From the NCBI GenBank assembly GCA_947486885.1, contig CANKVQ010000003.1:1-16688 (forward strand): 16,688 nt of DNA, read 5' to 3'. The notes beneath the pieces were generated by a model. That model had not been told where the DNA came from. It searched no databases and saw nothing but the letters and a program-made list of their open reading frames with translations. Shown here one piece after another: positions 6,467 through 13,861 of the stretch (positions are counted from its first letter, which is position 1; every line of letters starts with the position of its first letter). A program made the position numbers and the translations under genes. The DNA is from a bacterium. GTDB taxonomy: Bacteria; Babelota; Babeliae; Babelales; JABDEC01.

Positions 6467-8851
6467 ATGCGTTTAAAATTTTTGTTAGCCTTTTGGCTTA
6501 GTCTTAGTATCAACATCGATAGTCTTTCTATATCAGCTGAACCTGTAATTTCGGAAACATCACAAACAAACTTATTAAATCTTTCTAATCAATCTTATGA
6601 GCAACTCAATCAAGTCGAAGCTTTATTAGAACGTTTAGTCCTCGTTTCCAATCGTAATGCGCTTAAGCTACCTCGTGAACAACAAGCGCAAGTACGCACC
6701 AAAATCGTCGAATTACGTCAGCTGGTAAATAAATTTAAAAATAATGTCGCTATGAGCAGTTCATTATTAAATATTGCGCTATTTACACAAGCTAATTATT
6801 TATTTTTATGCGCCATTGACCAAGGCTTAAAAGACAGTTTGCGCCATTGGCCAGATATTGATTTAAGTAGCTTAGATACTGAATTCAGTCGTGGTGGACC
6901 CGCCCCAACTGAAGCACAGATAACCGAAAAATTAAATCTAAATCAAGCTATGTTGGCTCGTATTACTGAAGATTCACATCATGTTGGAACCAATCACGCC
7001 CAAAGAGCATATAAAAGATTTTGTGCTACTTTAAGTTATTGGTGGGATAAAACAGCTAAGCCACAATATTTAATTCCAGCTTCCCTGTTAAGTTATGGCG
7101 CTTACTATAAATGGGCCCCAAAAAATAATTTTATCGCCAGCGGTTTTAAATATTTAAGTGTTGATATTAATAGTCCTGCAGTAGTTGCTGGTGGTATAGC
7201 CATGAGTGCTATCATGCCAGCTGCCAAAGAATATAGTAAAGATTATCTATCTAATCACATGTTATATACACTTATGGCGTTGGGCTTGGCGATTGATAAA
7301 TTGAAAGATGACAGCTTAAAACGCGCTGACCAGGGAACCCCTTTTTCCAAAGCTTTACAGTCGACCCTGTTAGGCACCTATATTGCTATGGCTACTAAAG
7401 ATAAAACCAGCCAAATTGGGCCATGGATTTGGCATAAAGCAACTAATTTAAATAAGAAATTACAAGGCCTACCAGTCACTAAAACTATGGCGGAAAAATT
7501 TAAAGATGATAGCGCGGTTGAGTCCGCCGTAACTTTTGATGATATTATTGGCAACGATGACATTAAGCATAAATTTAAATTATTAGCTGAATATATTACC
7601 GAACCAGAAAAATTTGATTCCGCTGGCTTAGCGCCGGAACGGGGTTATTTATTGGTCGGTGGTTCACGCGCTGGTAAAAGTTTCATGGCTAAAGCACTAG
7701 CTGGTGAGGTCAAAAAATTAAAAAAACCAAATGAACTTACCAGATTTTTCCAAGTGCCTGCCGCTATGATTAATTCTATAGGTTTTAAACAAACTATGGA
7801 CTTAATCAGAGCTGATGGCCCTTGTATTGTATTTATAGATGAAATAGATTTGTTAAATTTAAATCGTGCCGACCATGGTAAACCGAACGAATTATTAAGT
7901 TCTATGCTTACTTGGATGGGTGGCGAAGTTGACGTAGATCCAAATAAACAGATTATTATTTTAGCTGCAACTAATCGTCCCGATAAAATCGATCCTGCTT
8001 TACGTCAACACGGCAGATTTGGCGAAATTATCCCATTTCAATACCCTACTTATACTCAAAGATTAGAATTTTTAGTAAAAAAATTAAACAAAAATGGAAT
8101 TTTCCTACCAGAAGAGCTTATAAAACAACTTGCTCAAGAAACACATAATTGTCCTTATGACGATCTGGAAGCTATTATGAATAACGCCCTGCAATTAGCA
8201 TTGCAAGAACATCGTCCAGTAGATCAACAAGATTTTCAATACGCACTAGATCAAAACGTACATCATATTGCCAATAATCGTCAGGCTTTAACGCTAACTG
8301 ATAGTGAGCTTAAAATAGTGGCCGCGCATCAAACTGGCCGTGCTATCGCTACTATGTTATTGCAACCTAATGAGCGTATTAGCATGGTGACTACACTGCC
8401 AATTAATCAGCCGGTACCAGAGCAACCAGCTCAAAATCACGGCTTATATAAACCAACTGTCAAGTATGGCACTACCTTAACCTACCCAGTGACACCACGT
8501 GGTCAATTCCATAATCAAGCACAGTTAAGCCAGTTAATACAACTAGAATTAGCAGGACACATTGCCCAAATTATATTATTGGGATCTTGCTCCTACGAAT
8601 ATCAAGCAACTGAACAAGAACGAGCTTTAGAATTAGCTATGCAGATTACATTAGGCGGTTTTAAGATTACTGACCTGTCTAAACAAAATTTAGCGGCTAA
8701 AAAAGATGCTGCATTAGCATTAATTGAGCAACTTAAATTAGAAACTACTAAACTTTTAGAAGCTAATAAATCTAAATTAGAGCAAATTTATCAAGTTTTA
8801 TTAAAAAATAAAATTATTCGCGAAACTGATTTTTATAAATTAGTTGCTTAA
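6467..8851 (+). CDS. FtsH-like AAA+ ATPase with an inactivated M41 protease domain
   Basis: The ATG at 6467 has GGAAG 5 bases upstream; an in-frame ATG at 6455 overlaps that site. Residue numbers below count from 6455. Residues 5-28 form a signal peptide or membrane anchor. Residues 45-200 are helical, and 205-320 hold two or three moderately hydrophobic segments. The AAA+ module (358-600) has Walker A G-G-S-R-A-G-K-S (402-409), Walker B C-I-V-F-I-D-E-I-D (D462, E463), sensor 1 A-A-T-N-R-P (504-509) and arginine finger R517/R521 in the FtsH-style D-P-A-L-R-Q-H-G-R-F. ATPase activity should be intact. The C-terminus (610-735) aligns with the FtsH M41 domain, but zinc motif H-E-x-x-H reads H625-Q-T-G-R629. 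The later zinc-ligand Asp appears as Glu720 in T-E-Q-E-R-A. It is therefore expected to be a proteolytically dead unfoldase or chaperone, comparable in principle to inactive FtsH paralogues of plastids. The FtsH N-terminal topology is not conserved. Confidence 0.85.
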   Translation: MRLKFLLAFWLSLSINIDSLSISAEPVISETSQTNLLNLSNQSYEQLNQVEALLERLVLVSNRNALKLPREQQAQVRTKIVELRQLVNKFKNNVAMSSSLLNIALFTQANYLFLCAIDQGLKDSLRHWPDIDLSSLDTEFSRGGPAPTEAQITEKLNLNQAMLARITEDSHHVGTNHAQRAYKRFCATLSYWWDKTAKPQYLIPASLLSYGAYYKWAPKNNFIASGFKYLSVDINSPAVVAGGIAMSAIMPAAKEYSKDYLSNHMLYTLMALGLAIDKLKDDSLKRADQGTPFSKALQSTLLGTYIAMATKDKTSQIGPWIWHKATNLNKKLQGLPVTKTMAEKFKDDSAVESAVTFDDIIGNDDIKHKFKLLAEYITEPEKFDSAGLAPERGYLLVGGSRAGKSFMAKALAGEVKKLKKPNELTRFFQVPAAMINSIGFKQTMDLIRADGPCIVFIDEIDLLNLNRADHGKPNELLSSMLTWMGGEVDVDPNKQIIILAATNRPDKIDPALRQHGRFGEIIPFQYPTYTQRLEFLVKKLNKNGIFLPEELIKQLAQETHNCPYDDLEAIMNNALQLALQEHRPVDQQDFQYALDQNVHHIANNRQALTLTDSELKIVAAHQTGRAIATMLLQPNERISMVTTLPINQPVPEQPAQNHGLYKPTVKYGTTLTYPVTPRGQFHNQAQLSQLIQLELAGHIAQIILLGSCSYEYQATEQERALELAMQITLGGFKITDLSKQNLAAKKDAALALIEQLKLETTKLLEANKSKLEQIYQVLLKNKIIRETDFYKLVA

Positions 8852-8930
8852 ATCTTGAAGCTGTTATACTCCAATATAAATTAAATTATTAATAGCTTTG
8901 GGTATATTTATGGTTTGTAGGTAAACTAGC

Positions 8931-9824
8931 TTGAAAAAAACTTGCTTAAAAAAAAATTATCTAAAATTAATTTCGCGATCACAATTATCGTTATTATCAA
9001 GCCTGATTTTAGTCATAATCTCATGCTTAATTTTAACAGGTTGTGTCGGCTTTCCAGAGTGGACCAACATGACTTTCTATCAAGCCGATAATATTAACCC
9101 AGAGTATTGGCTGAAGTGGCGCCAAAATATTCGTACTACCAGAGTTTATAATGGGTTTAGCACTACGGGAATTTTTGATATTTTATTAGTGCCTACGAGT
9201 GCTCCAAATCACGGCTATGTTTTTTATGTTCTAGCTTATGCACCATACATGTACGACCAAATGTTATGGGCTACCGAACCACCAAATGTTCGCGGCTGGA
9301 ATATTAGTTTACAACTAGGCACAAATTGTTATCAACCGTCAGTCTTAACTCCTGTAATTTTACCAGGCAAATATCAATTAGCTTTTGGAAATAGATTTAA
9401 TAAACACAAACAGATTTATTTAGTTGGCTTTGATTTGAAATCCCAGAATTTAATTAATAATAATAACAGTAATACTAGTGCCAATTTAAATAAACTAAAT
9501 AGCAGTAGATACTTGCAACATAATCAAAGCAGCTGTGCAGCGCCAGAAACTCGTGATAAACTAGCCATTTGTAAGCAAGTAGAGCAAGAATTAGAGCAAG
9601 TAGTTCAAGCTATAAGTTTGAACGATTCTGATAACCCATCTAATAACGCAACAGAAATTAAAAATCTTAAATTAGCAAATCCAGAACAACTAATCGTGAG
9701 TATCAAACTTAGATCATTGCAACAAGCAGCTATTTTACACTGGGCACCAGGAAATTATCAATTATGTGATCAAGAAAATGGCGAGTGTGATCCTGCAGAA
9801 TATTTGTTACGAGTGCGTAAATGA
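8931..9824 (+). CDS. Exported lipoprotein of unknown function
   Basis: 297 residues, starting at TTG (8931). An in-frame TAA at 8922 blocks extension, GTAGG at 8917-8921 lies 9 bases upstream, and the TTG gives a classic Lys-rich signal peptide. The lipobox L-T-G-C puts the lipidated residue at Cys38. Residues 39-165 are rich in aromatic residues (repeated Trp and Tyr), suggesting a beta-rich domain. Residues 166-195 form a low-complexity Asn/Ser linker. The C-terminal part has four further cysteines, including an L-C-x(6)-C pair, compatible with disulfides outside the cytoplasm. I recognise no family. Its stop overlaps the start of the RpiB-like gene by ATGA, so the two are co-translated despite different expected compartments. 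Confidence 0.75.
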   Translation: MKKTCLKKNYLKLISRSQLSLLSSLILVIISCLILTGCVGFPEWTNMTFYQADNINPEYWLKWRQNIRTTRVYNGFSTTGIFDILLVPTSAPNHGYVFYVLAYAPYMYDQMLWATEPPNVRGWNISLQLGTNCYQPSVLTPVILPGKYQLAFGNRFNKHKQIYLVGFDLKSQNLINNNNSNTSANLNKLNSSRYLQHNQSSCAAPETRDKLAICKQVEQELEQVVQAISLNDSDNPSNNATEIKNLKLANPEQLIVSIKLRSLQQAAILHWAPGNYQLCDQENGECDPAEYLLRVRK

Positions 9825-10312
9825 TTTTAAAAATTGCTATTGGTGCTGACCATCGTGGTTATGAATTGAAAAAATTTATTATCGAAAATTTAGTTACTAA
9901 TGTAACTATTGGTAAAGGTACACCAGAAATTATCCCAAAAGAAATTACAAATCAGAAAATTACTTGGCTGGATCAGGGCTGTAATAACAATTTAACTTGC
10001 GATTATCCAGAAATAGCAACTAAAGTTTGTCAGCAAATTTTAACTAACCAAGCTGATCTAGGTATTTTAATCTGCGGTTCTGGGATTGGCATGTCGATTG
10101 CCGCAAATCGCCATCCAAAAATTTATGCTGGCCTAGCCTGGAATACTGAAGCCGCACACCAATCCAAAGCAAGTAATAACTGCAATGTTTTAGTCTTACC
10201 AGCAAATTTTGTCACACCAGAATTAACATTCGAAATTATTAAGACTTGGTTAAATACCGAATTTAAATCTGGTAAATATCAAACCCGCTTAAATAGTTTA
10301 AATCTAATTTAG
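9821..10312 (+). CDS. rpiB: RpiB/LacA-B family sugar-phosphate isomerase
   Basis: 163 residues matching ribose-5-phosphate isomerase B, which interconverts ribose 5-phosphate and ribulose 5-phosphate in the pentose phosphate pathway. Visible motifs: G-A-D-H-R-G-Y-E-L-K at the N-terminus (D10, H11), D61-Y-P for the substrate strand, and I-C85-G-S-G-I-G-M-S-I with the catalytic cysteine and phosphate loop. Two oddities: about 18 extra residues (27-48) lie between the first helix and the strand before D-Y-P, and the conserved S-R-x-H-N segment near the ring-opening histidine (His99 in E. coli) reads S-K-A-S118-N. The missing histidine suggests altered chemistry or substrate. The ATG overlaps the preceding lipoprotein stop (ATGA), giving translational coupling. 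The symbol reflects family membership, not a proven reaction. Confidence 0.85.
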   Translation: MILKIAIGADHRGYELKKFIIENLVTNVTIGKGTPEIIPKEITNQKITWLDQGCNNNLTCDYPEIATKVCQQILTNQADLGILICGSGIGMSIAANRHPKIYAGLAWNTEAAHQSKASNNCNVLVLPANFVTPELTFEIIKTWLNTEFKSGKYQTRLNSLNLI

Positions 10313-10349
10313 CTTTAATTTAAAAGTCCGAAATACACACGAGACCCTT

Positions 10350-11642
10350 ATGCTCTGTTGGCTCGCTAAACGATTAATATTTAGCCCTCACGCTAATCAT
10401 GCTATTAAAGTGATGTTACTGATCAGCATGACTAGTATCGCGTTAGCCTGTGGTGCATTAGCGCTTACTTGGTCGATTACGCGTGGCTTCGAAGAAGTTA
10501 CTTTAAAAAATTTACAAACCATTCACCCGCAGTTAATCATGGAGAGCTGTACTGGCGCTGGTTTAAACTTTATCGCGATTCAACAGGTCTTAACACGTGA
10601 GTTCCCCGAAATTAGCGCTTGCGCCCCAAAAATAATTCAGCAAGTAATTCTTACTACCCAAGAGCAGCAGCTTAGCCCCGCAATTACGCTCATGGGTATT
10701 GATCCGGACTTAGAATATTTAGTGACTAATCTAAATTCACAAATAACTAATCCCAACAGCATAAAGTACACACCTGTCAAAAATAAAAATACTAATCCTA
10801 GAAATAATTTAAAAATCTTAGATTTAATTGCTAATAATATTCCCGACCAAATCTTAATTGGCACAGAACTAGCTAAAAATTATAATTTAAATATCGGTGA
10901 CCAGGTCGAATTATTAATACCTAGCAAGACTAATAATTTAACTCGTTCGATTAATTTCGAGTCCCATAGTGCTACCATCGGCGCGCTTTTTAAAACTGGC
11001 ATAAGCGACTTTGACCAAAATTTAATTATCTGCAACTTGAATTTTATAAAAATCTTATTTCCCGATAGCCAGGTTACCCAAGTTGGTTTAAAAATAAATT
11101 CACAAACTTTAACTCTCAACTCACAGAGCTTAAATTTACTTAAAAAACTAAAAGCTAGATTTAAGCTAGCTTTTTATCCGTGGCAAGAACTATATACGCC
11201 AATTATTTCAGCGCTAAAATTAGAAAAATATGTAATGGGCTTAATTTTATTGTTAATTACAATTATTACTAGTTTTACTATCATAGCACTCATGTTTATG
11301 TTGGTAACTCAACGTATGCACGAGATTGCCTTATTGCAAGCTTTAGGTTTAAGCAAATTTAAAATTCAACAGCTTTTTATTTTAATTGGTTTAACTGTTG
11401 TAACTATCGCTACTACAATTGGACTTGCCTTGGCTTATCTTTTTGGTCATCTATTAGAGCAGTATCCCATAATTACTTTGCCAGAAGTTTATTTAATTAA
11501 TACACTGCCAATTAAGCTAGAATTTACAGTTTTTTTGACAATTTTTAGTTTGTCCCTGATATTAGGATTAATTGCTACTTGGTTACCCGCCAAACAAGTT
11601 AAATATTTGCAAATTGCGACTATTTTAAAACAGCGTATGTAA
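10350..11642 (+). CDS. LolC/LolE-type lipoprotein-releasing ABC permease (FtsX-like)
   Basis: 430 residues with the 1+3 transmembrane layout of this family: TM1 at about 20-42, a periplasmic domain of about 250 residues, then TM2 295-320, TM3 341-367 and TM4 391-413. The E-I-A-L-L-Q-A-L-G stretch (325-333) after TM2 is the typical cytoplasmic coupling segment of FtsX-domain permeases. In the Lol system such subunits, driven by the LolD ATPase, lift mature lipoproteins out of the inner membrane and pass them to LolA. Neither a LolD nor a second permease gene is in this window, so the protein may form a homodimer with a distant ATPase. It follows the RpiB-like gene by 37 bases and is close to two lipoprotein genes. 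Another FtsX-family exporter, such as a MacB-like one, is less likely because no ATPase is fused. Confidence 0.82.
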   Translation: MLCWLAKRLIFSPHANHAIKVMLLISMTSIALACGALALTWSITRGFEEVTLKNLQTIHPQLIMESCTGAGLNFIAIQQVLTREFPEISACAPKIIQQVILTTQEQQLSPAITLMGIDPDLEYLVTNLNSQITNPNSIKYTPVKNKNTNPRNNLKILDLIANNIPDQILIGTELAKNYNLNIGDQVELLIPSKTNNLTRSINFESHSATIGALFKTGISDFDQNLIICNLNFIKILFPDSQVTQVGLKINSQTLTLNSQSLNLLKKLKARFKLAFYPWQELYTPIISALKLEKYVMGLILLLITIITSFTIIALMFMLVTQRMHEIALLQALGLSKFKIQQLFILIGLTVVTIATTIGLALAYLFGHLLEQYPIITLPEVYLINTLPIKLEFTVFLTIFSLSLILGLIATWLPAKQVKYLQIATILKQRM

Positions 11643-11664
11643 ACCAGTCTTGTAATTAAATTTT

Positions 11665-11693
11665 TTGATTAGTATTTTATTTTTAATTAGTAC
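11665..11693 (+). promoter_or_regulatory. Weak promoter candidate for the small lipoprotein
   Basis: TTGATT (11665-11670) and TAGTAC (11688-11693) are 17 bases apart in the gap before the lipoprotein. The -35 is reasonable but the -10 matches only three of six consensus positions. Confidence 0.22.
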
Positions 11694-11731
11694 TGTTATT
11701 TGAATAACCATTATTTAGCGAGGGAGATCTT

Positions 11732-11914
11732 ATGAAAAGATTCTTAGCATTGGCCTTAGGTGTATTAGTTTTAGGTAGTCTTTCAGGCTGCAAACAACTT
11801 GGCTGCAATAACCCAGCAAAAAGCGAAGCGCCAGCTTCTGCTCCAAGTGAGCCTACTCTTCCTGATACTGCACCAGACGGAGCTCCAGAATCTAATAACG
11901 AAAAGCCTGCTTAA
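11732..11914 (+). CDS. Small lipoprotein with Pro/Ala/Ser/Glu-rich tail
   Basis: 60 residues. A strong Shine-Dalgarno (AGGGAG, spacing 5) precedes the ATG. The signal peptide ends at L-S-G-C (Cys20). After a second cysteine (Cys25) the remaining 35 residues are Pro, Ala, Ser, Glu and Asp, with no hydrophobic core, so the mature protein is a lipid-anchored disordered tail. The function is unknown; the composition resembles small lipoproteins that act as envelope spacers or surface antigens. It has its own terminator directly downstream and is probably monocistronic. Confidence 0.8.
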   Translation: MKRFLALALGVLVLGSLSGCKQLGCNNPAKSEAPASAPSEPTLPDTAPDGAPESNNEKPA

Positions 11915-11929
11915 TTCTAAGTAAGTTTT

Positions 11930-11977
11930 AAAAAATAGTGAGCGATAACTTAAATTTGTTGTCGCTCACTATTTTTT
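11930..11977 (+). terminator. Intrinsic terminator with perfect 16-bp stem
   Basis: AAAAAATAGTGAGCGA (11930-11945) and its exact reverse complement (11962-11977) flank a 16-base loop. The stem base is an A-tract paired with a T-tract, so it can terminate transcription from the lipoprotein on the plus strand and also from the minus-strand gene ending at 12073. Confidence 0.88.
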
Positions 11978-12072
11978 GCGTACAAATGGTCATCACGGTT
12001 GCATCCTAACTGACGATTTCGCGTCGTTACATTACCATCCATCTACTTATTCGCTGCATTACTAGTTGAAAT

Positions 12073-12597
12073 TTAAAAAATAGGACAAAAGCTTAATAAG
12101 TATAAGCTCTTGATAAAATGCTCATCAAATGGTCCATTGGGATCAGTCTTGCGATAGATCAACATGCCGTGATTATCATGCTTAAGTTTCCAGCTACACA
12201 TTGAAGGTTCTGGAATACCTACGGCTTCAGCAATTTCTTGCACTGCCTTAGTTTGATTATGGGCGCGCGCACTATTGCGACTAACACCACGCACTAACTG
12301 ATTGAATTGTGATTCCCGCATGAAGTCACTAAAAATGTTGGGATTAGCCCAAGCATTTTCATTCAAGTGGCCCAGTTCGGCAATTGAAAAGCCAGCAATG
12401 CCTTTCAGACAATCAAAATCCGGATTATCGACTAAATAAGCAGCATGTGTCACATTGAAGCTATTCTCACGGCAAAGGCCATGCAGCACAAATTCCGCTA
12501 TGTTTTCGAAGTTTTGGAGTTCGATTATTTTTCCTGGTAGGTCTACTAGAGACCCCAACAAGCTTTGATGCTGGCTCAGGAGTTCTCTTTCGCTCAT
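12073..12597 (-). CDS. Conserved-looking cytoplasmic protein of unknown function
   Basis: 174 residues with no signal peptide or transmembrane segment. An A-A-G-G-G-G-A-G ribosome-binding site lies 5 bases before the ATG, among the best in the window, so the gene is surely expressed. The composition is that of a compact globular protein (several Cys, Trp, His, Phe). Visible blocks are a Leu-rich N-terminal helix, an H-A-A-Y-L-V-D-N-P-D-F-D-C-L stretch near 51-64, and a C-terminal segment with G-P-F-D-E-H-F. I do not recognise a family or catalytic motif. It is divergent from the exported kinase-like gene and shares a 173-base regulatory gap with it. Its 3' end faces the strong hairpin at 11930-11977. 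Confidence 0.72.
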   Translation of the reverse strand: MSERELLSQHQSLLGSLVDLPGKIIELQNFENIAEFVLHGLCRENSFNVTHAAYLVDNPDFDCLKGIAGFSIAELGHLNENAWANPNIFSDFMRESQFNQLVRGVSRNSARAHNQTKAVQEIAEAVGIPEPSMCSWKLKHDNHGMLIYRKTDPNGPFDEHFIKSLYLLSFCPIF

Positions 12598-12770
12598 TAT
12601 AACTCCCCTTTCTTAAAAAAGAGTTTAGAAAATACTACCCCCTAACATAACCAGGCTATTCCAAAAAAAGCAAAAGAAATTTTTTACTTATTGATCTTCA
12701 CACTTAATTAAGCTAAAAACTAAAATATTATAAAAAATAACAGATAGTAACCAAAGGGCTATTTTCTAAA
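12598..12770. promoter_or_regulatory. Divergent promoter region
   Basis: This AT-rich gap separates two divergent genes. Plus-strand candidates are TTGATC (12691-12696) with TAAAAA 17 bases on, or TATAAA at 12729-12734 without a good -35. No convincing minus-strand hexamer pair is seen. Confidence 0.35.
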
Positions 12771-13859
12771 ATGAACTTAAAAATTACTTTTGCTAGCTAT
12801 TTTTTGCTTATAACTGTTTGTAACCTTAGTTCGCGCAATCATTTTAGAATTATTGATCCTGAAGTACCATACATCGAAGTCCAGTGGGCTGATCAGCCTA
12901 ATAATTCTGCAAAAAACCCAATCTATATCTTACGTGATTCACATTTAAGAGAAAGGCCTTTATTTCGCACCTTTGATCGAGCTTATTTTAATCAAAAGTT
13001 AATTCCAGCCGGACCAATCGCTTATCGCAATAATTCGCAAATAGTTGTCACTGGAGCTATACTTAGCGCTCAAGTCGAAAAATTTTTAGCAGAACTACAT
13101 GAACTTAATAAACTATCAAAAGAAAAACGTATGCGGGTTTTTAAAACTTATTTTACAGATTTCATAATTCTTAAAAGCAACGAATTTTATTTTAAAAATT
13201 TTTCTGGTTTAATTATTGCTAAATTTAAACAATATCCTTTTATAGTAAAATTATTAGTGGAAAAACCAGATAGTATTACTAAACCATATAACCGTGGCAT
13301 ATATTCCATGGGAATTTTTACATTGAGTGGCACTGTACGACATACTATTGGTTTTTCACGTGTTGTTACTAGCGAAAATATCATGGCTAAAGCAGCCGAG
13401 AACCCACGTTGGGCCAATTATTTAACGGTACCAAAAAAATGGTTTTGGTTACCTAAAAACCCCTGCTGGCTTAAAATTACCGGCTATAATATTGGTATAC
13501 ACAGCACACAGTCTATTTGTGTTCCTGCTATTTATGCTGTAGTCGCCGAAGAGATTAACTGTAGCGATACTAATTGCAAACCTAATCCTAAAGAGTGCTT
13601 AGAAATTAGTAATTTTTTACAATGCGCAGTCGATCCCAATTATAGTAACTTTAGAATTGAAGACAGTTCCAAAAAATTAGCTATTATCGATACTGAAAGT
13701 TTTCCATTATTAATGGGCTATGAAGAAGGACAAATCAAGCTATTTAAAACTTATAAAAGTTTTTACTGCCGCCCCGCTATCAGATTTTTACAGCGTAAGT
13801 TATTTCAAGATAAACGTACTCGTAGAAAAAATCAGTTTAAAGATCAAGTTATAAATTAA
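12771..13859 (+). CDS. Exported protein with a kinase-like core (putative secreted kinase)
   Basis: 362 residues. An N-terminal hydrophobic signal peptide (about 3-20) indicates export. The C-terminal two thirds carry, in order, features of a protein-kinase-like fold. A beta hairpin S-G-L-I-I-A-K-F-K-Q-Y-P-F-I-V-K160-L-L-V-E has Lys160 where the ATP-binding lysine belongs. The segment C-A-V-D288-P-N-Y-S-N293 has exact D-x4-N spacing, and 13 residues later I-I-D307-T-E takes the place of D-F-G. A Trp-rich patch, K-K-W-F-W-L-P-K-N, lies near 222-230, and four cysteines at 264-276 could be disulfides. No G-x-G-x-x-G loop is obvious. From memory the W-F-W-L-P-K-N and I-D-T-E blocks recur in uncharacterised Dependentiae proteins. 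A-A-A-G-G-G lies 12 bases before the ATG. The kinase assignment is my inference; a pseudokinase is also possible. Confidence 0.65.
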   Translation: MNLKITFASYFLLITVCNLSSRNHFRIIDPEVPYIEVQWADQPNNSAKNPIYILRDSHLRERPLFRTFDRAYFNQKLIPAGPIAYRNNSQIVVTGAILSAQVEKFLAELHELNKLSKEKRMRVFKTYFTDFIILKSNEFYFKNFSGLIIAKFKQYPFIVKLLVEKPDSITKPYNRGIYSMGIFTLSGTVRHTIGFSRVVTSENIMAKAAENPRWANYLTVPKKWFWLPKNPCWLKITGYNIGIHSTQSICVPAIYAVVAEEINCSDTNCKPNPKECLEISNFLQCAVDPNYSNFRIEDSSKKLAIIDTESFPLLMGYEEGQIKLFKTYKSFYCRPAIRFLQRKLFQDKRTRRKNQFKDQVIN

Positions 13860-13861
13860 TT

